A stretch of 32,341 nt of DNA from Comamonadaceae bacterium (GCA_025356545.1 JANXSU010000026.1:1-32341); one strand, 5' to 3'; shown: positions 7,528-15,917, counted from the stretch's first letter. The notes: generated by a model from the sequence alone, not told the origin. A program made the numbers and translations.

Positions 7528-8148
7528 TCAACTCCTTGAAACAGGGGGAAAAGAAACAACTGAGGAAGGGCAAGCAAGGGGTGCAACTGGTACGGCTTCA
7601 GTGGGCCAGTCCACCAGATGCGCGAGACGGCCACGCATGATTTCGTAGATTTGTTGCAAAGCCACGCGACGCTCCGTGGTCGCAGCGTTAGCCAACCGCG
7701 TCTCGGCACTGGCCAGCACAGAAGGCAAATTTTCGTGCAGCCTGAGCGCAATCAGCAGCGGATAGCCAAAGCGCTCGCGGTAACGGGCATTTAACAGCTG
7801 GAGGTGAGACAACTCGGCTGTTTGCAGTCGCAAAAGGCCCAAGCGCCCTTGTTCTGAAGTTGACTCTGTGGTCATGCTGCCCGCTTGGGCTTCGCTACCG
7901 GCCAGTTCGGGGTGGGCCCGCAACAAGGCCAGTTGCTCGTCATCGCTGGCGTAATTAATGCAGTCGCACAGCACGTCAAACAGGGTCTGTACAGAAACAA
8001 ACGGATACCAATGGCGCGCCCGGCGCACCACCCAAGGCGAGTGCTCCACCAAGCCAGCCAGATGCGCGGCGAACTGCGCTTCACTCATGGTATTGAGCTG
8101 CTCAATCGTGGGCAGAGGGCAAGCCTGAGTGGTAGCAGCGGAGGTCAT
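7528..8148 (-). CDS. uraD: OHCU decarboxylase
   Basis: Converts 2-oxo-4-hydroxy-4-carboxy-5-ureidoimidazoline (OHCU) to (S)-allantoin, the last step of urate breakdown to allantoin. The family pattern is clear: LAGLVEHSPWVVRRA at about 31-45, RAHPELAG at 77-84 with catalytic His79, STSEQ at 96-100, and LNARYRERFGYPLLIALR at 119-136, then a helical tail. The 206 residues include a 10-residue leader and a proline/serine-rich C-terminal extension (last ~20 residues) beyond the usual ~165-175-residue domain. It is the first gene of the operon with the Bug receptor, uraH-like and AEC genes, divergent from a LysR regulator 84 nt away. No urate oxidase or allantoinase gene is in the window. Confidence 0.9.
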   Translation of the reverse strand: MTSAATTQACPLPTIEQLNTMSEAQFAAHLAGLVEHSPWVVRRARHWYPFVSVQTLFDVLCDCINYASDDEQLALLRAHPELAGSEAQAGSMTTESTSEQGRLGLLRLQTAELSHLQLLNARYRERFGYPLLIALRLHENLPSVLASAETRLANAATTERRVALQQIYEIMRGRLAHLVDWPTEAVPVAPLACPSSVVSFPPVSRS

Positions 8149-8205
8149 GACGTGCAGTTTGGAGCTTTTCAGATTTGTCGTCTATCGAATAATTTGTGCT
8201 CTTGC

Positions 8206-8222
8206 ATTCTAAAAAATAGAAT
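8206..8222. promoter_or_regulatory. LysR-type operator candidate
   Basis: A perfect inverted repeat, ATTCTA-N5-TAGAAT, lies in the 84-nt gap between divergent uraD and the LysR gene, 11 nt before the LysR start. The A/T-rich dyad with a T-N11-A core fits the LysR operator type, so it likely serves autoregulation and control of the uraD operon. Confidence 0.5.
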
Positions 8223-8232
8223 AGTCTCTATC

Positions 8233-9213
8233 ATGCAAACCACACTCCACCCCAAGGCCTTGCGTTACTTGGCGGCCGTTGCCCAGCTCGGCTCCGTGCA
8301 AGCGGCAGCACGCGAAGTGTCAATTTCGGCTTCGGCCATAGACCGGCAAATCCTTCTGCTGGAAGACGATCTAGGCGTGCCTTTGTTCGAGCGCCTTCCC
8401 AGGGGTATGCAACTCACCGCCGCTGGCGAATTGGTGCTGGCGCTGTCGCAGCGCTGGAAAAGCGACCTGAGTCGCACTCTGTCAGATATCAAGCAGATGC
8501 AGGGGGTCAACCAGGGGCAGTTGCGCATCGCCGCCATGGACAGTCATGCCAACAGCTTTTTGCCGCCATTCATCCACTCCGTGGCCAGCGAACACCCCCG
8601 AATCATGCTTGAAGTCGAAATCGTCAACACGGACGATGCAGTGCGCCACCTGACGGGTGGTGAAGTGGACATGGCCGTGGCCTTCAACTTGCGCCCCCAA
8701 CGCGATGTGCAGATCGTCTGGACGGCCGAGTTGCCACTGGGCTGCGTGGTCGCCAAGGACCACCCCTTGGCAGATCGACTACAGGTGGCCCTTCAAGATG
8801 TGGCGGACTGGCCGCTGGCCGCGCAAAGCCGGGTTTTGGCCATTCGCCGCTACCTAGAGAGCAAGCACAGCTGGTTATTAGCACAGGCGAAACCACCGTT
8901 GGTCACCAATTCATTGCAGCTGGTCAAATCGCTGGTGCGCAGCGGCAGCCATGTGGCCATCACTTCAGAACTGGACGTGGGGCCGGAACTGCTGGCCGGT
9001 GATCTGCGCTTCATCCGCCTTAAAGACCGCAACGCCAGCCCCCAGACCATCAGCGTGGCGCTGTGTTCCAGCCGTTCGCTGCCGCGCATTGCGAAAATGG
9101 TGGCTGACATCCTATCGGAACAAGTGGCAAGCTATTTGCAACAGGTTCGACAGGCGAGTGAGCAAAAAGACTGTGGCCTGGGGTCGGTATCATCCTCAGC
9201 TCTCCCCCTCTGA
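8233..9213 (+). CDS. LysR-family transcriptional regulator of the ureide operon
   Basis: 326 residues from ATG 8233. The long upstream in-frame extension runs through uraD on the other strand and is not credible. An N-terminal winged helix-turn-helix spans about residues 10-65 (recognition region around AAAREVSISASAIDRQI, then LEDDLGVPLFERLPRGMQLT, the LysR hallmark), followed by a type 2 periplasmic-binding-like effector domain beginning at GQLRIAAMDS. The HTH carries ISASAIDRQI where many family members have S-x-PA-S-RQI. The gene is divergent from uraD with a dyad operator between them, so it most likely controls uraD-Bug-uraH-AEC in response to a pathway intermediate. Its stop lies only 7 nt before the rep start. 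Confidence 0.93.
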   Translation: MQTTLHPKALRYLAAVAQLGSVQAAAREVSISASAIDRQILLLEDDLGVPLFERLPRGMQLTAAGELVLALSQRWKSDLSRTLSDIKQMQGVNQGQLRIAAMDSHANSFLPPFIHSVASEHPRIMLEVEIVNTDDAVRHLTGGEVDMAVAFNLRPQRDVQIVWTAELPLGCVVAKDHPLADRLQVALQDVADWPLAAQSRVLAIRRYLESKHSWLLAQAKPPLVTNSLQLVKSLVRSGSHVAITSELDVGPELLAGDLRFIRLKDRNASPQTISVALCSSRSLPRIAKMVADILSEQVASYLQQVRQASEQKDCGLGSVSSSALPL

Positions 9214-9220
9214 TTTCTGC

Positions 9221-11452
9221 ATGTCTTCCTCATCTTTTCCCGCTCCTCCCACCATCGGTCTGAACCTCGCACAACAAGAAGCGGTCAATTTCATGCACGG
9301 CCCGTGCTTGGTGCTTGCTGGCGCTGGCTCGGGCAAGACGCGAGTGATCACTCACAAGATCGGGCGGCTGATTCAGGCCGGCATGGACCCCAAGCGCATC
9401 GCCGCCATCACCTTCACCAACAAGGCCGCCGCCGAGATGCGCGAGCGCGCCAAGGGCTTGATTGGTCGGGCCGCTAAAGACGTGCGCATCTGCACTTTTC
9501 ACGCGCTGGGCGTGCACCTGCTGCGAGCAGACGGTGAGGTGCTGGGCCTGAAGCCCAAGTTCTCAATTCTTGACACCGACGACGTGACCAGCATCCTCAA
9601 AGACGCGGGCGGCTCGGTCGATGTGGCCACGGCGCGCCAATGGCAGTGGGCCATCAGCGCCTGGAAGAACCAGGGGCTCAACGCGGCACAGGCCGGAGCG
9701 CAAGCCAAGGATGACAACGAGCGCATCACGGCACGCATCATGGCGCACTACGAAGAGCGCTTGACAGCCTACCAGAGCGTGGACTTTGACGACCTGATCG
9801 GCCTGCCCCTCAAGCTATTGCAAAACCATGAAGAAGTGCGCACCAAGTGGCAAAAGCTGATGGGCCATGTGCTGGTGGACGAGTACCAGGACACCAACGC
9901 CACACAGTACGAGGTGCTCAAACTACTGGTGGGCAGCCACGACCCGAAAAATTCGCGCTTCACCGCTGTGGGGGACGACGATCAGTCGATCTACGGTTGG
10001 CGCGGGGCCACGCTTGACAACCTGAAAAAACTCCCCCTCGATTTCCCCGACCTTAAGGTCATCAAGTTGGAGCAAAACTACCGATCCACCGGTGCCATTT
10101 TGCGTGCAGCCAACAACGTGATCGGCCCGAACCCCAAGCTCTTCCCCAAGAACCTGTGGAGCGATCTGGGTGAAGGCGAACCGGTACGTGTGGTCGACGC
10201 TGACCATGAGGAGCACGAGGCTGAACGCACGGTGGCGCGCATCCAGAGCCTGCGTTCGGGCAACACCATACTCGCGCCGATAGACGCCGCAGCGCAAGGC
10301 CGCCCCAAGCAAGGCACGGCCCCCTCGGGGGGCAGCGCAATCCGCGAAGCGACAAGCGTGGGGGCCATTGACTACAGAAATTTTGCCGTTCTCTACCGCG
10401 CTAACCACCAGGCCCGGGTGTTCGAAAAGGCACTGCGCAAGGCCAACATTCCCTACAAAGTCTCGGGCGGTCAAAGCTTTTTTGACCGGGCCGAGATCAA
10501 GGACTTGTGCGGCTGGTTTCGCCTGTGGGTGAACAATGACGACGACCCGGCTTTCTTGCGTGCGGTCACCACACCCAAACGCGGCATTGGTCACCAGACG
10601 CTGCAGCAGCTGGGCACCTTTGGCAGCCAGTACAAGCTAAGCTTGTTCGACGCTTTGTTTTCATCGTCTTTGGCGGCGGTGATGAGCACCCGCGCTGTCG
10701 GTAGCCTGCATGAATTTGGCCGCTACGTGAACGACCTGGAGTACCGCGCCCGCCACACCGAAGGGGCCGAGGACGCACTGGCTTTTCTGCTGTCGTGGCT
10801 AAAGGAGATTGACTACGAGAAGCACCTTTACGACGGTGAAGACAGCGTCAATGCGGCGGCATCGCGCTGGAAGAACGTGCTCGACTTTTGTGAGTGGATG
10901 GCGCTACGCTGCGGGGGCGAGATTGACGATGCGGCGGGGGTCACCACATCGTCCGAGAAAAAGTCATTGATGGAAGTGGCACAAACGATCTCGCTGCTCT
11001 CCACCATCAGCGAACGCGAGCAAGACAGAGACGTGGTTACACTCTCGACCCTGCATGCCGCCAAAGGCTTGGAGTGGCCGCATGTGATGCTGGTGGGTGT
11101 AAACGAAGGCCTGCTGCCCTTCAAGCTAGGGGACGGTGCAGACGCCTTGGGCGGGTCGGAGTGCGATCACGAGTCAGCGAATGAAGACATTGCACAGCGC
11201 CTGCAAGAAGAGCGCCGCCTAATGTACGTGGGCATCACCCGCGCCCAGCGCAGTTTGGCGGTGAGCTGGACACGCCGACGAAAAAAAGGACGCGAAATGA
11301 TTGTCGCCCAACCCAGTCGCTTTATCGCCGAGATGGAGTTGGATCAGGCCACGGCCAAAGAAGACCTGCGCGAAAAACTTCGTGCACTAAGGGCAGAATT
11401 CGCCAAGAAAGCTCAGGGTGCCGCAGCGGCGAGCGCTGTACTGGGTAGTTGA
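9221..11452 (+). CDS. rep: ATP-dependent DNA helicase Rep (UvrD/Rep family)
   Basis: A superfamily 1A 3'-to-5' helicase that clears proteins ahead of the replication fork. ATG 9221 gives 743 residues; the open frame extends upstream into the LysR gene, but LNLAQQEAVNFMHGPCLVLA is the expected N-terminal start. Motifs: Walker A AGAGSGKT at 33-40, TFTNKAAAEM at 64-73, DEYQDT at 220-225, GDDDQSIYGWRGA at 251-263, QNYRST, TLHAAKGLEW and VGITRAQRSL. GQSFFDRAEIKDL and AVTTPKRGIG are more Rep-like than UvrD-like. It is about 60-70 residues longer than E. coli Rep. About 35 of these (349-383) form an insert between domains, two thirds of which is encoded by a dispersed repeat. Confidence 0.95.
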   Translation: MSSSSFPAPPTIGLNLAQQEAVNFMHGPCLVLAGAGSGKTRVITHKIGRLIQAGMDPKRIAAITFTNKAAAEMRERAKGLIGRAAKDVRICTFHALGVHLLRADGEVLGLKPKFSILDTDDVTSILKDAGGSVDVATARQWQWAISAWKNQGLNAAQAGAQAKDDNERITARIMAHYEERLTAYQSVDFDDLIGLPLKLLQNHEEVRTKWQKLMGHVLVDEYQDTNATQYEVLKLLVGSHDPKNSRFTAVGDDDQSIYGWRGATLDNLKKLPLDFPDLKVIKLEQNYRSTGAILRAANNVIGPNPKLFPKNLWSDLGEGEPVRVVDADHEEHEAERTVARIQSLRSGNTILAPIDAAAQGRPKQGTAPSGGSAIREATSVGAIDYRNFAVLYRANHQARVFEKALRKANIPYKVSGGQSFFDRAEIKDLCGWFRLWVNNDDDPAFLRAVTTPKRGIGHQTLQQLGTFGSQYKLSLFDALFSSSLAAVMSTRAVGSLHEFGRYVNDLEYRARHTEGAEDALAFLLSWLKEIDYEKHLYDGEDSVNAAASRWKNVLDFCEWMALRCGGEIDDAAGVTTSSEKKSLMEVAQTISLLSTISEREQDRDVVTLSTLHAAKGLEWPHVMLVGVNEGLLPFKLGDGADALGGSECDHESANEDIAQRLQEERRLMYVGITRAQRSLAVSWTRRRKKGREMIVAQPSRFIAEMELDQATAKEDLREKLRALRAEFAKKAQGAAAASAVLGS
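10298..10366. repeat. GC-rich hairpin repeat inserted in frame in rep
   Basis: A 69-bp GC-rich element with an outer dyad (GGCCGCCCCAAGC at the left, AGCGTGGGGGCC at the right) and an inner hairpin GCCCCCTCGGGGGGC. I recognise this as the kind of repeat usually found between genes in Comamonadaceae. It is 23 codons long and encodes rep residues 360-382 (GRPKQGTAPSGG then SAIREATSVGA) without a stop or frameshift. E. coli Rep has only a few residues at this point. Confidence 0.65.
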
Positions 11453-11507
11453 TGAAGTTCTCATATGAATAAGGGACCCTGATAGAGGCCACCGCCTTGT
11501 TCAGCGC

Positions 11508-12476
11508 TTATTCTGGCTTGATCTTGGCCTCTTTGACAACGCGCGCCCACTTGCTCAAATCAGCCTTGAGATAGCCCGTCAACTCTGTTGAGCTGCTCAA
11601 GCGCGGCTGCATGTCGAGTGCCATCAATTTCTCTGTGTACTCGGTCGAATTGACGGCCTCTTGGACCTCCCGATTCAAAGCCTGAATGAGTAACGCTGGC
11701 GTTTTAGCGGGGGCAAACAGGCCTAGCCAGATGGTGGTTTCATACCCGGCTAAACCTTCCTCCGCAATCGTCGGCAAATCGGGTAACCCGGCATACCGCT
11801 TCAAACTGGCCACCCCCAAAGCACGCACACGCCCTGACTTGATGTTGGGTATGGCCGATGAGGTGTTGTCAAACATAACTGCAACATGACCCGCCAACAC
11901 ATCCTGGATGGCCGGGGCCGCACCCTTGTAGGGGACATGCGTCCAGGCGATACCGGCTTGTGATGCAAATAGCTCGGCCCCCAGATGGTAAGTGCTGCCC
12001 ACGCCCGAAGTGGCATATGTAAGCTTGCCAGGATTCGCCTTGGCGTAGGCGATTAATTCTTTGACCGACTTTGCCGGCACGCTCGGATGGACAACGAGGA
12101 TGTTTTCAATGGTCGCCACCAACGGAATTGGCACGAAATCGTTCACCGGGTCATAGGGCAAATTAAGCGTGAGGTTGGGGCTAGCCGCCATGATGCTGCT
12201 GGTGCCCAGCAACAAAGTGTCGCCATCTGGCGCGGCTTTGGCAACATAGTTCGCACCAATAGCGCCAGTGGCACCCACCCGGTTGTCTACGATGACGGTA
12301 CGCTTGAGTGAGGCGGATAATTTAGGTGCCAGCACACGGGCTAAGACATCGGTGGGCCCACCCGCAGCAAACGGAACGACGATGCGTATTGGCTTATCCG
12401 TCATTGACTGCGCTTGTGCGCCCACGACGCTGCACAGTAATGCACACAACAACGACCATTTATTTTGAAATTTCAT
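11508..12476 (-). CDS. Bug-family periplasmic solute-binding protein (second copy)
   Basis: 322 residues with a clear signal peptide (KWSLLCALLCSVVGAQA, cleavage at AQA/QS), then the Bug/TctC fold: KPIRIVVPFAAGGPTDVLAR, VIVDNRVGATGAIGANYVAK, LPYDPVNDF, YATSGVGSTYHLGAELF, VPYKGAAPAIQDVLAG and LPTIAEEGLAGYE. Only moderately similar to the Bug protein at 6545-7525, so it probably has a different ligand. It stands alone between rep (convergent) and the tRNA terminator, with no transporter or enzyme genes beside it. Its ligand cannot be told from sequence. Confidence 0.93.
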   Translation of the reverse strand: MKFQNKWSLLCALLCSVVGAQAQSMTDKPIRIVVPFAAGGPTDVLARVLAPKLSASLKRTVIVDNRVGATGAIGANYVAKAAPDGDTLLLGTSSIMAASPNLTLNLPYDPVNDFVPIPLVATIENILVVHPSVPAKSVKELIAYAKANPGKLTYATSGVGSTYHLGAELFASQAGIAWTHVPYKGAAPAIQDVLAGHVAVMFDNTSSAIPNIKSGRVRALGVASLKRYAGLPDLPTIAEEGLAGYETTIWLGLFAPAKTPALLIQALNREVQEAVNSTEYTEKLMALDMQPRLSSSTELTGYLKADLSKWARVVKEAKIKPE

Positions 12477-12530
12477 CAGAAGTACCTATATCAAACAATA
12501 TAGTAAGCTACTTTTGATAATCTCGAAATA

Positions 12531-12560
12531 CAAAACGCCCACTCTAGAGTGGGCGTTTTG
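12531..12560 (-). terminator. Perfect-palindrome terminator after the alpha operon and tRNA
   Basis: Two 15-nt arms, CAAAACGCCCACTCT and AGAGTGGGCGTTTTG, form an uninterrupted palindrome ending 25 nt beyond the tRNA. On the minus strand the hairpin ends in TTTTG, giving a U-run; the same holds on the plus strand, so it can work in both directions. It separates the translation cluster from the downstream Bug gene. Confidence 0.85.
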
Positions 12561-12585
12561 CTGTCAGCTAGTACTGCTGACGTGT

Positions 12586-12662
<77 letters not shown>

Positions 12663-12672
12663 GTAAGTTTAG

Positions 12673-12681
12673 ATTATACCA
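12673..12681 (-). promoter_or_regulatory. Extended -10 promoter candidate for tRNA-fMet
   Basis: On the minus strand, TGGTATAAT abuts the rplQ stop codon and lies 11 nt before the mature tRNA 5' end. This is a consensus -10 hexamer with a TGn extension. No good -35 box is seen. It would let the tRNA be transcribed independently of the ribosomal operon. Confidence 0.55.
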
Positions 12682-13080
12682 TTAATCCGTGGTCTCTACA
12701 GGAGCATTGGCTTCAGAAGTGACGGGGCGATCCACCAATTCAACCAAAGCCATAGGCGCATTGTCGCCTACGCGGAAACCCATTTTCAGAATGCGGGTGT
12801 AACCACCAGGACGTGTCTTGAAACGTGGGCCGAGGTCGTTGAACAACTTGGTCACGCTATCACGATCACGCAAGCGGTCAAAAGCCAAACGTCGATTAGC
12901 CACTGTGGCTTCTTTGGCCAGCGTAATCATGGGCTCGACAACGCGGCGCAGCTCTTTGGCTTTGGGAACGGTAGTTTTGATGACTTCATGCTCGATCAGC
13001 GAGTTCATCATGTTGCGCAACATAGCTAAGCGGTGCGAGCTGGTGCGATTGAGTTTACGTAGTCCGTGTCCGTGGCGCAT
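12682..13080 (-). CDS. rplQ: 50S ribosomal protein L17
   Basis: 132 residues beginning [20 protein letters not shown], the nearly invariant L17 N-terminus, and continuing [11 protein letters not shown] and [20 protein letters not shown], the C-terminal signature. L17 lines the lower part of the 50S subunit near the exit tunnel. Last protein gene of the alpha operon, 91 nt after rpoA. That gap holds an imperfect dyad (13138-13148 with 13155-13165). The initiator tRNA follows directly. Confidence 0.98.
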   Translation of the reverse strand: MRHGHGLRKLNRTSSHRLAMLRNMMNSLIEHEVIKTTVPKAKELRRVVEPMITLAKEATVANRRLAFDRLRDRDSVTKLFNDLGPRFKTRPGGYTRILKMGFRVGDNAPMALVELVDRPVTSEANAPVETTD

Positions 13081-13171
13081 GGTGATTTCCTTAATTTATA
13101 AAACAAGCAGCCGTATCAGGTACTGCCCGTGGCGCTGAGCCTTCAATCTAAAACGATTTGAGGCTGAAAAT

Positions 13172-14161
13172 TTAACGTTTTTCCAACGTGGCAGGTGGCC
13201 AACTTTCAAGCTTCATGCCCAAAGTCAAACCACGGGAAGCCAAAACTTCCTTGATTTCGTTGAGTGACTTACGGCCCAGATTCGGAGTTTTAAGCAGCTC
13301 GTTTTCTGTGCGTTGAATCAAATCACCGATGTAATAGATGTTTTCGGCTTTGAGGCAGTTGGCTGAACGAACCGTCAACTCCAACTCATCCACAGGTCGC
13401 AGCAAGATCGGATCGAACTGGCTGCTGCCACGGCTGGCGGGTGCTTCAAACGCGGCCAACTCACTGCCTTCAAGCTGTGCGAACACGGCCAGTTGTTCAA
13501 CCAAAATTTTAGCCGATGCGCGCACAGCATCTTCAGCACTGATGGCACCGTTGGTTTCAATCTCAATTAACAGCTTGTCCAAATCCGTACGCTGTTCAAC
13601 GCGAGCACTTTCAACCGTATAGCTGACTCGCTTTACAGGGGAAAAAGATGCATCGAGAACAATGCGACCAATTGATTTAGTTGGTTCATCGCCATAACGT
13701 CGCATTGAACCAGGCACGTAACCACGTCCCTTTTCTACCTTGATTTGCATATCAAGTTTGCCGCCCGTGGAAAGATGAGCAATGACGTGGTCAGGGTTGA
13801 TGATTTCCACATCGTGAGGCGTTTGTATGTCAGCAGCTGTGATCACACCTTCGCCGTCTTTACGCAGACTCAATGTCACCTCATCGCGATTGTGAAGTTT
13901 GAAAACGACACCTTTGAGATTCAGCAAAATGTTAACGACGTCTTCTTGCACGCCATCAATAGAAGAGTACTCATGCAAGACACCCGCAATAGTCACTTCG
14001 GTTGCGGCATATCCGGGCATAGAAGACAACAGAACACGACGCAGGGCGTTTCCCAGCGTATGACCATAGCCACGCTCAAAAGGCTCTAGTGCAACTTTGG
14101 CTCGATTTAAACCAAGTTGTTCTACGTTGATTGCTTTGGGTTTAAGCAGACTTGTTTGCAT
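13172..14161 (-). CDS. rpoA: RNA polymerase alpha subunit
   Basis: 329 residues, the normal size. The N-terminal domain (about 1-235) that dimerises and scaffolds beta/beta' shows [20 protein letters not shown] at about 28-47 and [21 protein letters not shown] linker with a short charged stretch leads to the C-terminal domain (about 250-320) that binds UP elements and activators, with [19 protein letters not shown] and [16 protein letters not shown]. Located between rpsD (101 nt upstream, hairpin in the gap) and rplQ, the standard alpha-operon order. Confidence 0.99.
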   Translation of the reverse strand: MQTSLLKPKAINVEQLGLNRAKVALEPFERGYGHTLGNALRRVLLSSMPGYAATEVTIAGVLHEYSSIDGVQEDVVNILLNLKGVVFKLHNRDEVTLSLRKDGEGVITAADIQTPHDVEIINPDHVIAHLSTGGKLDMQIKVEKGRGYVPGSMRRYGDEPTKSIGRIVLDASFSPVKRVSYTVESARVEQRTDLDKLLIEIETNGAISAEDAVRASAKILVEQLAVFAQLEGSELAAFEAPASRGSSQFDPILLRPVDELELTVRSANCLKAENIYYIGDLIQRTENELLKTPNLGRKSLNEIKEVLASRGLTLGMKLESWPPATLEKR

Positions 14162-14215
14162 GCAGACTTCCTGTCAATACCCCCGGTTCGTTACACCGGT
14201 AAGGCTGGTGAAGCA

Positions 14216-14243
14216 CCTTCGCCGCGAAGAAACGCGGTGAAGG
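14216..14243 (-). other. Hairpin in the rpsD-rpoA spacer
   Basis: CCTTCGCCGCG (14216-14226) and CGCGGTGAAGG (14233-14243) form an 11-bp stem with one mismatch and a 6-nt loop. There is no U-run, so it is more likely an RNA-stability, processing or attenuation structure between rpsD and rpoA than a terminator. Confidence 0.45.
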
Positions 14244-14262
14244 GACGAGAAATGATTATCGA

Positions 14263-14886
14263 TTAACGCGAGTACAACTCAACGATCAGCGATTCATTGA
14301 TGTCAGCGGCGAATTCATCGCGGTCTGGCACTTTCTTGAAGGTGCCTTCAGCTTTGTCGAGATTCACCTCAACCCAAGCGGGCATACCTACCTGCTGAGC
14401 CAGCTGCAAGGCTTCAACAACACGGTTTTGTTTCTTGGATTTCTCACGAACCGACACGACATCACCCACCTTAACCAAATAAGAAGGGATGTTGACAGAC
14501 TGACCATTCACGGTCATCGCTTTGTGCGATACCAACTGGCGTGCTTCAGCGCGCGTGGAGCCAAAGCCCATTCGGTACACCACGTTATCCAAGCGAGACT
14601 CCAAGAGGAACAACAGATTCGCGCCGGTATTGCCCTTGCGACGATCTGCTTCTTCGAAGTAGCGGCGGAACTGACGCTCCAGAATACCGTACATGCGCTT
14701 GACCTTCTGCTTCTCGCGCAGTTGCAAACCGAAGTCAGACGTACGCTGACCGGATGTACGACCATGCTGTCCAGGTTTGGAATCGAATTTGGCCTTGTCA
14801 CCGATAGCGCGACGCGCGCTTTTCAGGAACAAGTCAGTGCCTTCACGGCGAGAGAGTTTGGCCTTGGGGCCGAGATAGCGTGCCAC
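14263..14886 (-). CDS. rpsD: 30S ribosomal protein S4
   Basis: 207 residues starting [15 protein letters not shown]. The S4 RNA-binding domain follows ([40 protein letters not shown]). The N-terminal region lacks the zinc-binding cysteines found in some S4 proteins, as is usual in proteobacteria. S4 nucleates 16S rRNA folding and in E. coli represses the alpha operon by binding its leader. The spacers on both sides here (about 100 nt each) hold hairpins, unlike the short gaps elsewhere in the cluster. Confidence 0.98.
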   Translation of the reverse strand: MARYLGPKAKLSRREGTDLFLKSARRAIGDKAKFDSKPGQHGRTSGQRTSDFGLQLREKQKVKRMYGILERQFRRYFEEADRRKGNTGANLLFLLESRLDNVVYRMGFGSTRAEARQLVSHKAMTVNGQSVNIPSYLVKVGDVVSVREKSKKQNRVVEALQLAQQVGMPAWVEVNLDKAEGTFKKVPDRDEFAADINESLIVELYSR

Positions 14887-14911
14887 GTGAACTTCCTTTA
14901 CATGTCATCTA

Positions 14912-14983
14912 CCGCAAAAATGCGGGAGCCACCCGAGCTATCAGGTGGCGGTGGGCTTACAAGTTAAAGCTACGAAATGTAGC
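14912..14983 (-). other. Three hairpins in the rpsK-rpsD spacer
   Basis: Three small dyads in a row within a 103-nt gap: CCGCA-AAAA-TGCGG (14912-14925), GCCACC...GGTGGC (14928-14949) and GCTAC-GAAAT-GTAGC (14969-14983). None has a convincing U tract. They may be an RNA regulatory or processing region ahead of rpsD. Confidence 0.4.
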
Positions 14984-14989
14984 CAACGA

Positions 14990-15394
14990 TCAGATACGAC
15001 GACGCTTTTGGGGGCGGCAGCCGTTATGAGGCATCGGTGTCACGTCGGATATCAGATTGATACGGATACCGAGTGCAGCCAAGGCGCGAACGGAAGATTC
15101 ACGACCGGGACCTGGACCTTTGATTTCGACGTCAAGGTTTTTGATGCCTTGTTCAACAGCGGCACGCCCAGCAACTTCGGAAGCAACCTGGGCAGCAAAC
15201 GGTGTTGATTTACGTGAGCCTTTGAAACCCTGACCACCCGACGATGCCCATGACAAAGCATTGCCTTGGCGATCGGTGATGGTGATGATGGTATTGTTAA
15301 ACGAGGCGTGCACGTGCGCAACGCCGTCGGCAACGTTCTTACGAACTTTTTTGCGCACTCGTTGCGCGGCATTATTGGCGGGTGATTTAGCCAT
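14990..15394 (-). CDS. rpsK: 30S ribosomal protein S11
   Basis: 134 residues. Diagnostic blocks are [20 protein letters not shown] at about 26-45, [20 protein letters not shown], and the C-terminal [20 protein letters not shown], identical in layout to other S11 proteins. S11 sits in the platform of the 30S near the mRNA exit. Located 19 nt after rpsM in the alpha operon. Confidence 0.98.
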   Translation of the reverse strand: MAKSPANNAAQRVRKKVRKNVADGVAHVHASFNNTIITITDRQGNALSWASSGGQGFKGSRKSTPFAAQVASEVAGRAAVEQGIKNLDVEIKGPGPGRESSVRALAALGIRINLISDVTPMPHNGCRPQKRRRI

Positions 15395-15413
15395 GGTGTT
15401 CCTTCAATGCCGG

Positions 15414-15779
15414 TTATTTTTTCAGTGACTGGGCTGCTTTACGCGGCCCCTTGCGTGTGCGCGCATTGGTGCGCGTACGCTGACCGCGCATGGGCAAGCC
15501 ACGGCGATGACGAAATCCACGGTAGCAACCAATGTCCATCAAACGCTTGATGTTCATGGTTGTCTCACGGCGCAGATCACCCTCAATGGTGAGTTCTGCG
15601 ATGTGGTCGCGAATTTTTTCCAGATCGCCGTCGGTGAGGTCTTTGATCTTTTTGGAATACGCGATGTCACAGGATTCGCAAATTTTGCGAGCCCGAGTGC
15701 GCCCAATACCAAAGATAGCGGTTAAGCCAATCTCAGCGTGCTTGTGCGGCGGAATATTGATGCCAGCGATACGTGCCAT
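15414..15779 (-). CDS. rpsM: 30S ribosomal protein S13
   Basis: 121 residues beginning [20 protein letters not shown], with [13 protein letters not shown] and the basic C-terminal tail [20 protein letters not shown] that contacts tRNA in the P site. S13 is in the head of the 30S and bridges to the 50S. The gene follows rpmJ by 24 nt. Confidence 0.98.
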   Translation of the reverse strand: MARIAGINIPPHKHAEIGLTAIFGIGRTRARKICESCDIAYSKKIKDLTDGDLEKIRDHIAELTIEGDLRRETTMNIKRLMDIGCYRGFRHRRGLPMRGQRTRTNARTRKGPRKAAQSLKK

Positions 15780-15803
15780 TTTCGTCCTCTAAAACTCTTG
15801 CGA

Positions 15804-15917
15804 TCAGCCTTGGCGCTGCTTATGACGTGGATCCGTACAGATCACACGCACAATGCCCTTGCGGCGGATAATTTTGCAGTTACGGCAAATTTTCTTTACC
15901 GAAGCGGAAACTCTCAT
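15804..15917 (-). CDS. rpmJ: 50S ribosomal protein L36
   Basis: Only 37 residues: it starts [20 protein letters not shown] and ends DPRHKQRQG. The zinc ribbon is complete (C11, C14, C27, H32), so this is the zinc-dependent form. A good ribosome-binding site (TTAGGAGAG) precedes the ATG at 15917. Lies between secY and rpsM; infA, often found between secY and rpmJ in Burkholderia, is absent from the 77-nt gap. Confidence 0.97.
   Translation of the reverse strand: MRVSASVKKICRNCKIIRRKGIVRVICTDPRHKQRQG

Noticed and set aside
6939-7751. Long minus-strand frame of 270 codons across uraD and the Bug gene
   Set aside because: It is a shadow frame: the two genes it overlaps have strong family motifs and proper start sites in other frames.
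9923-10594. 223-codon minus-strand frame opposite rep
   Set aside because: Antisense of helicase codons; no ribosome-binding site or family pattern.
11453-11507. Possible third copy of the GCTATT repeat (ATAAGGG...TAGAGGCC words)
   Set aside because: The dyad and most of the layout are missing; resemblance is too short.
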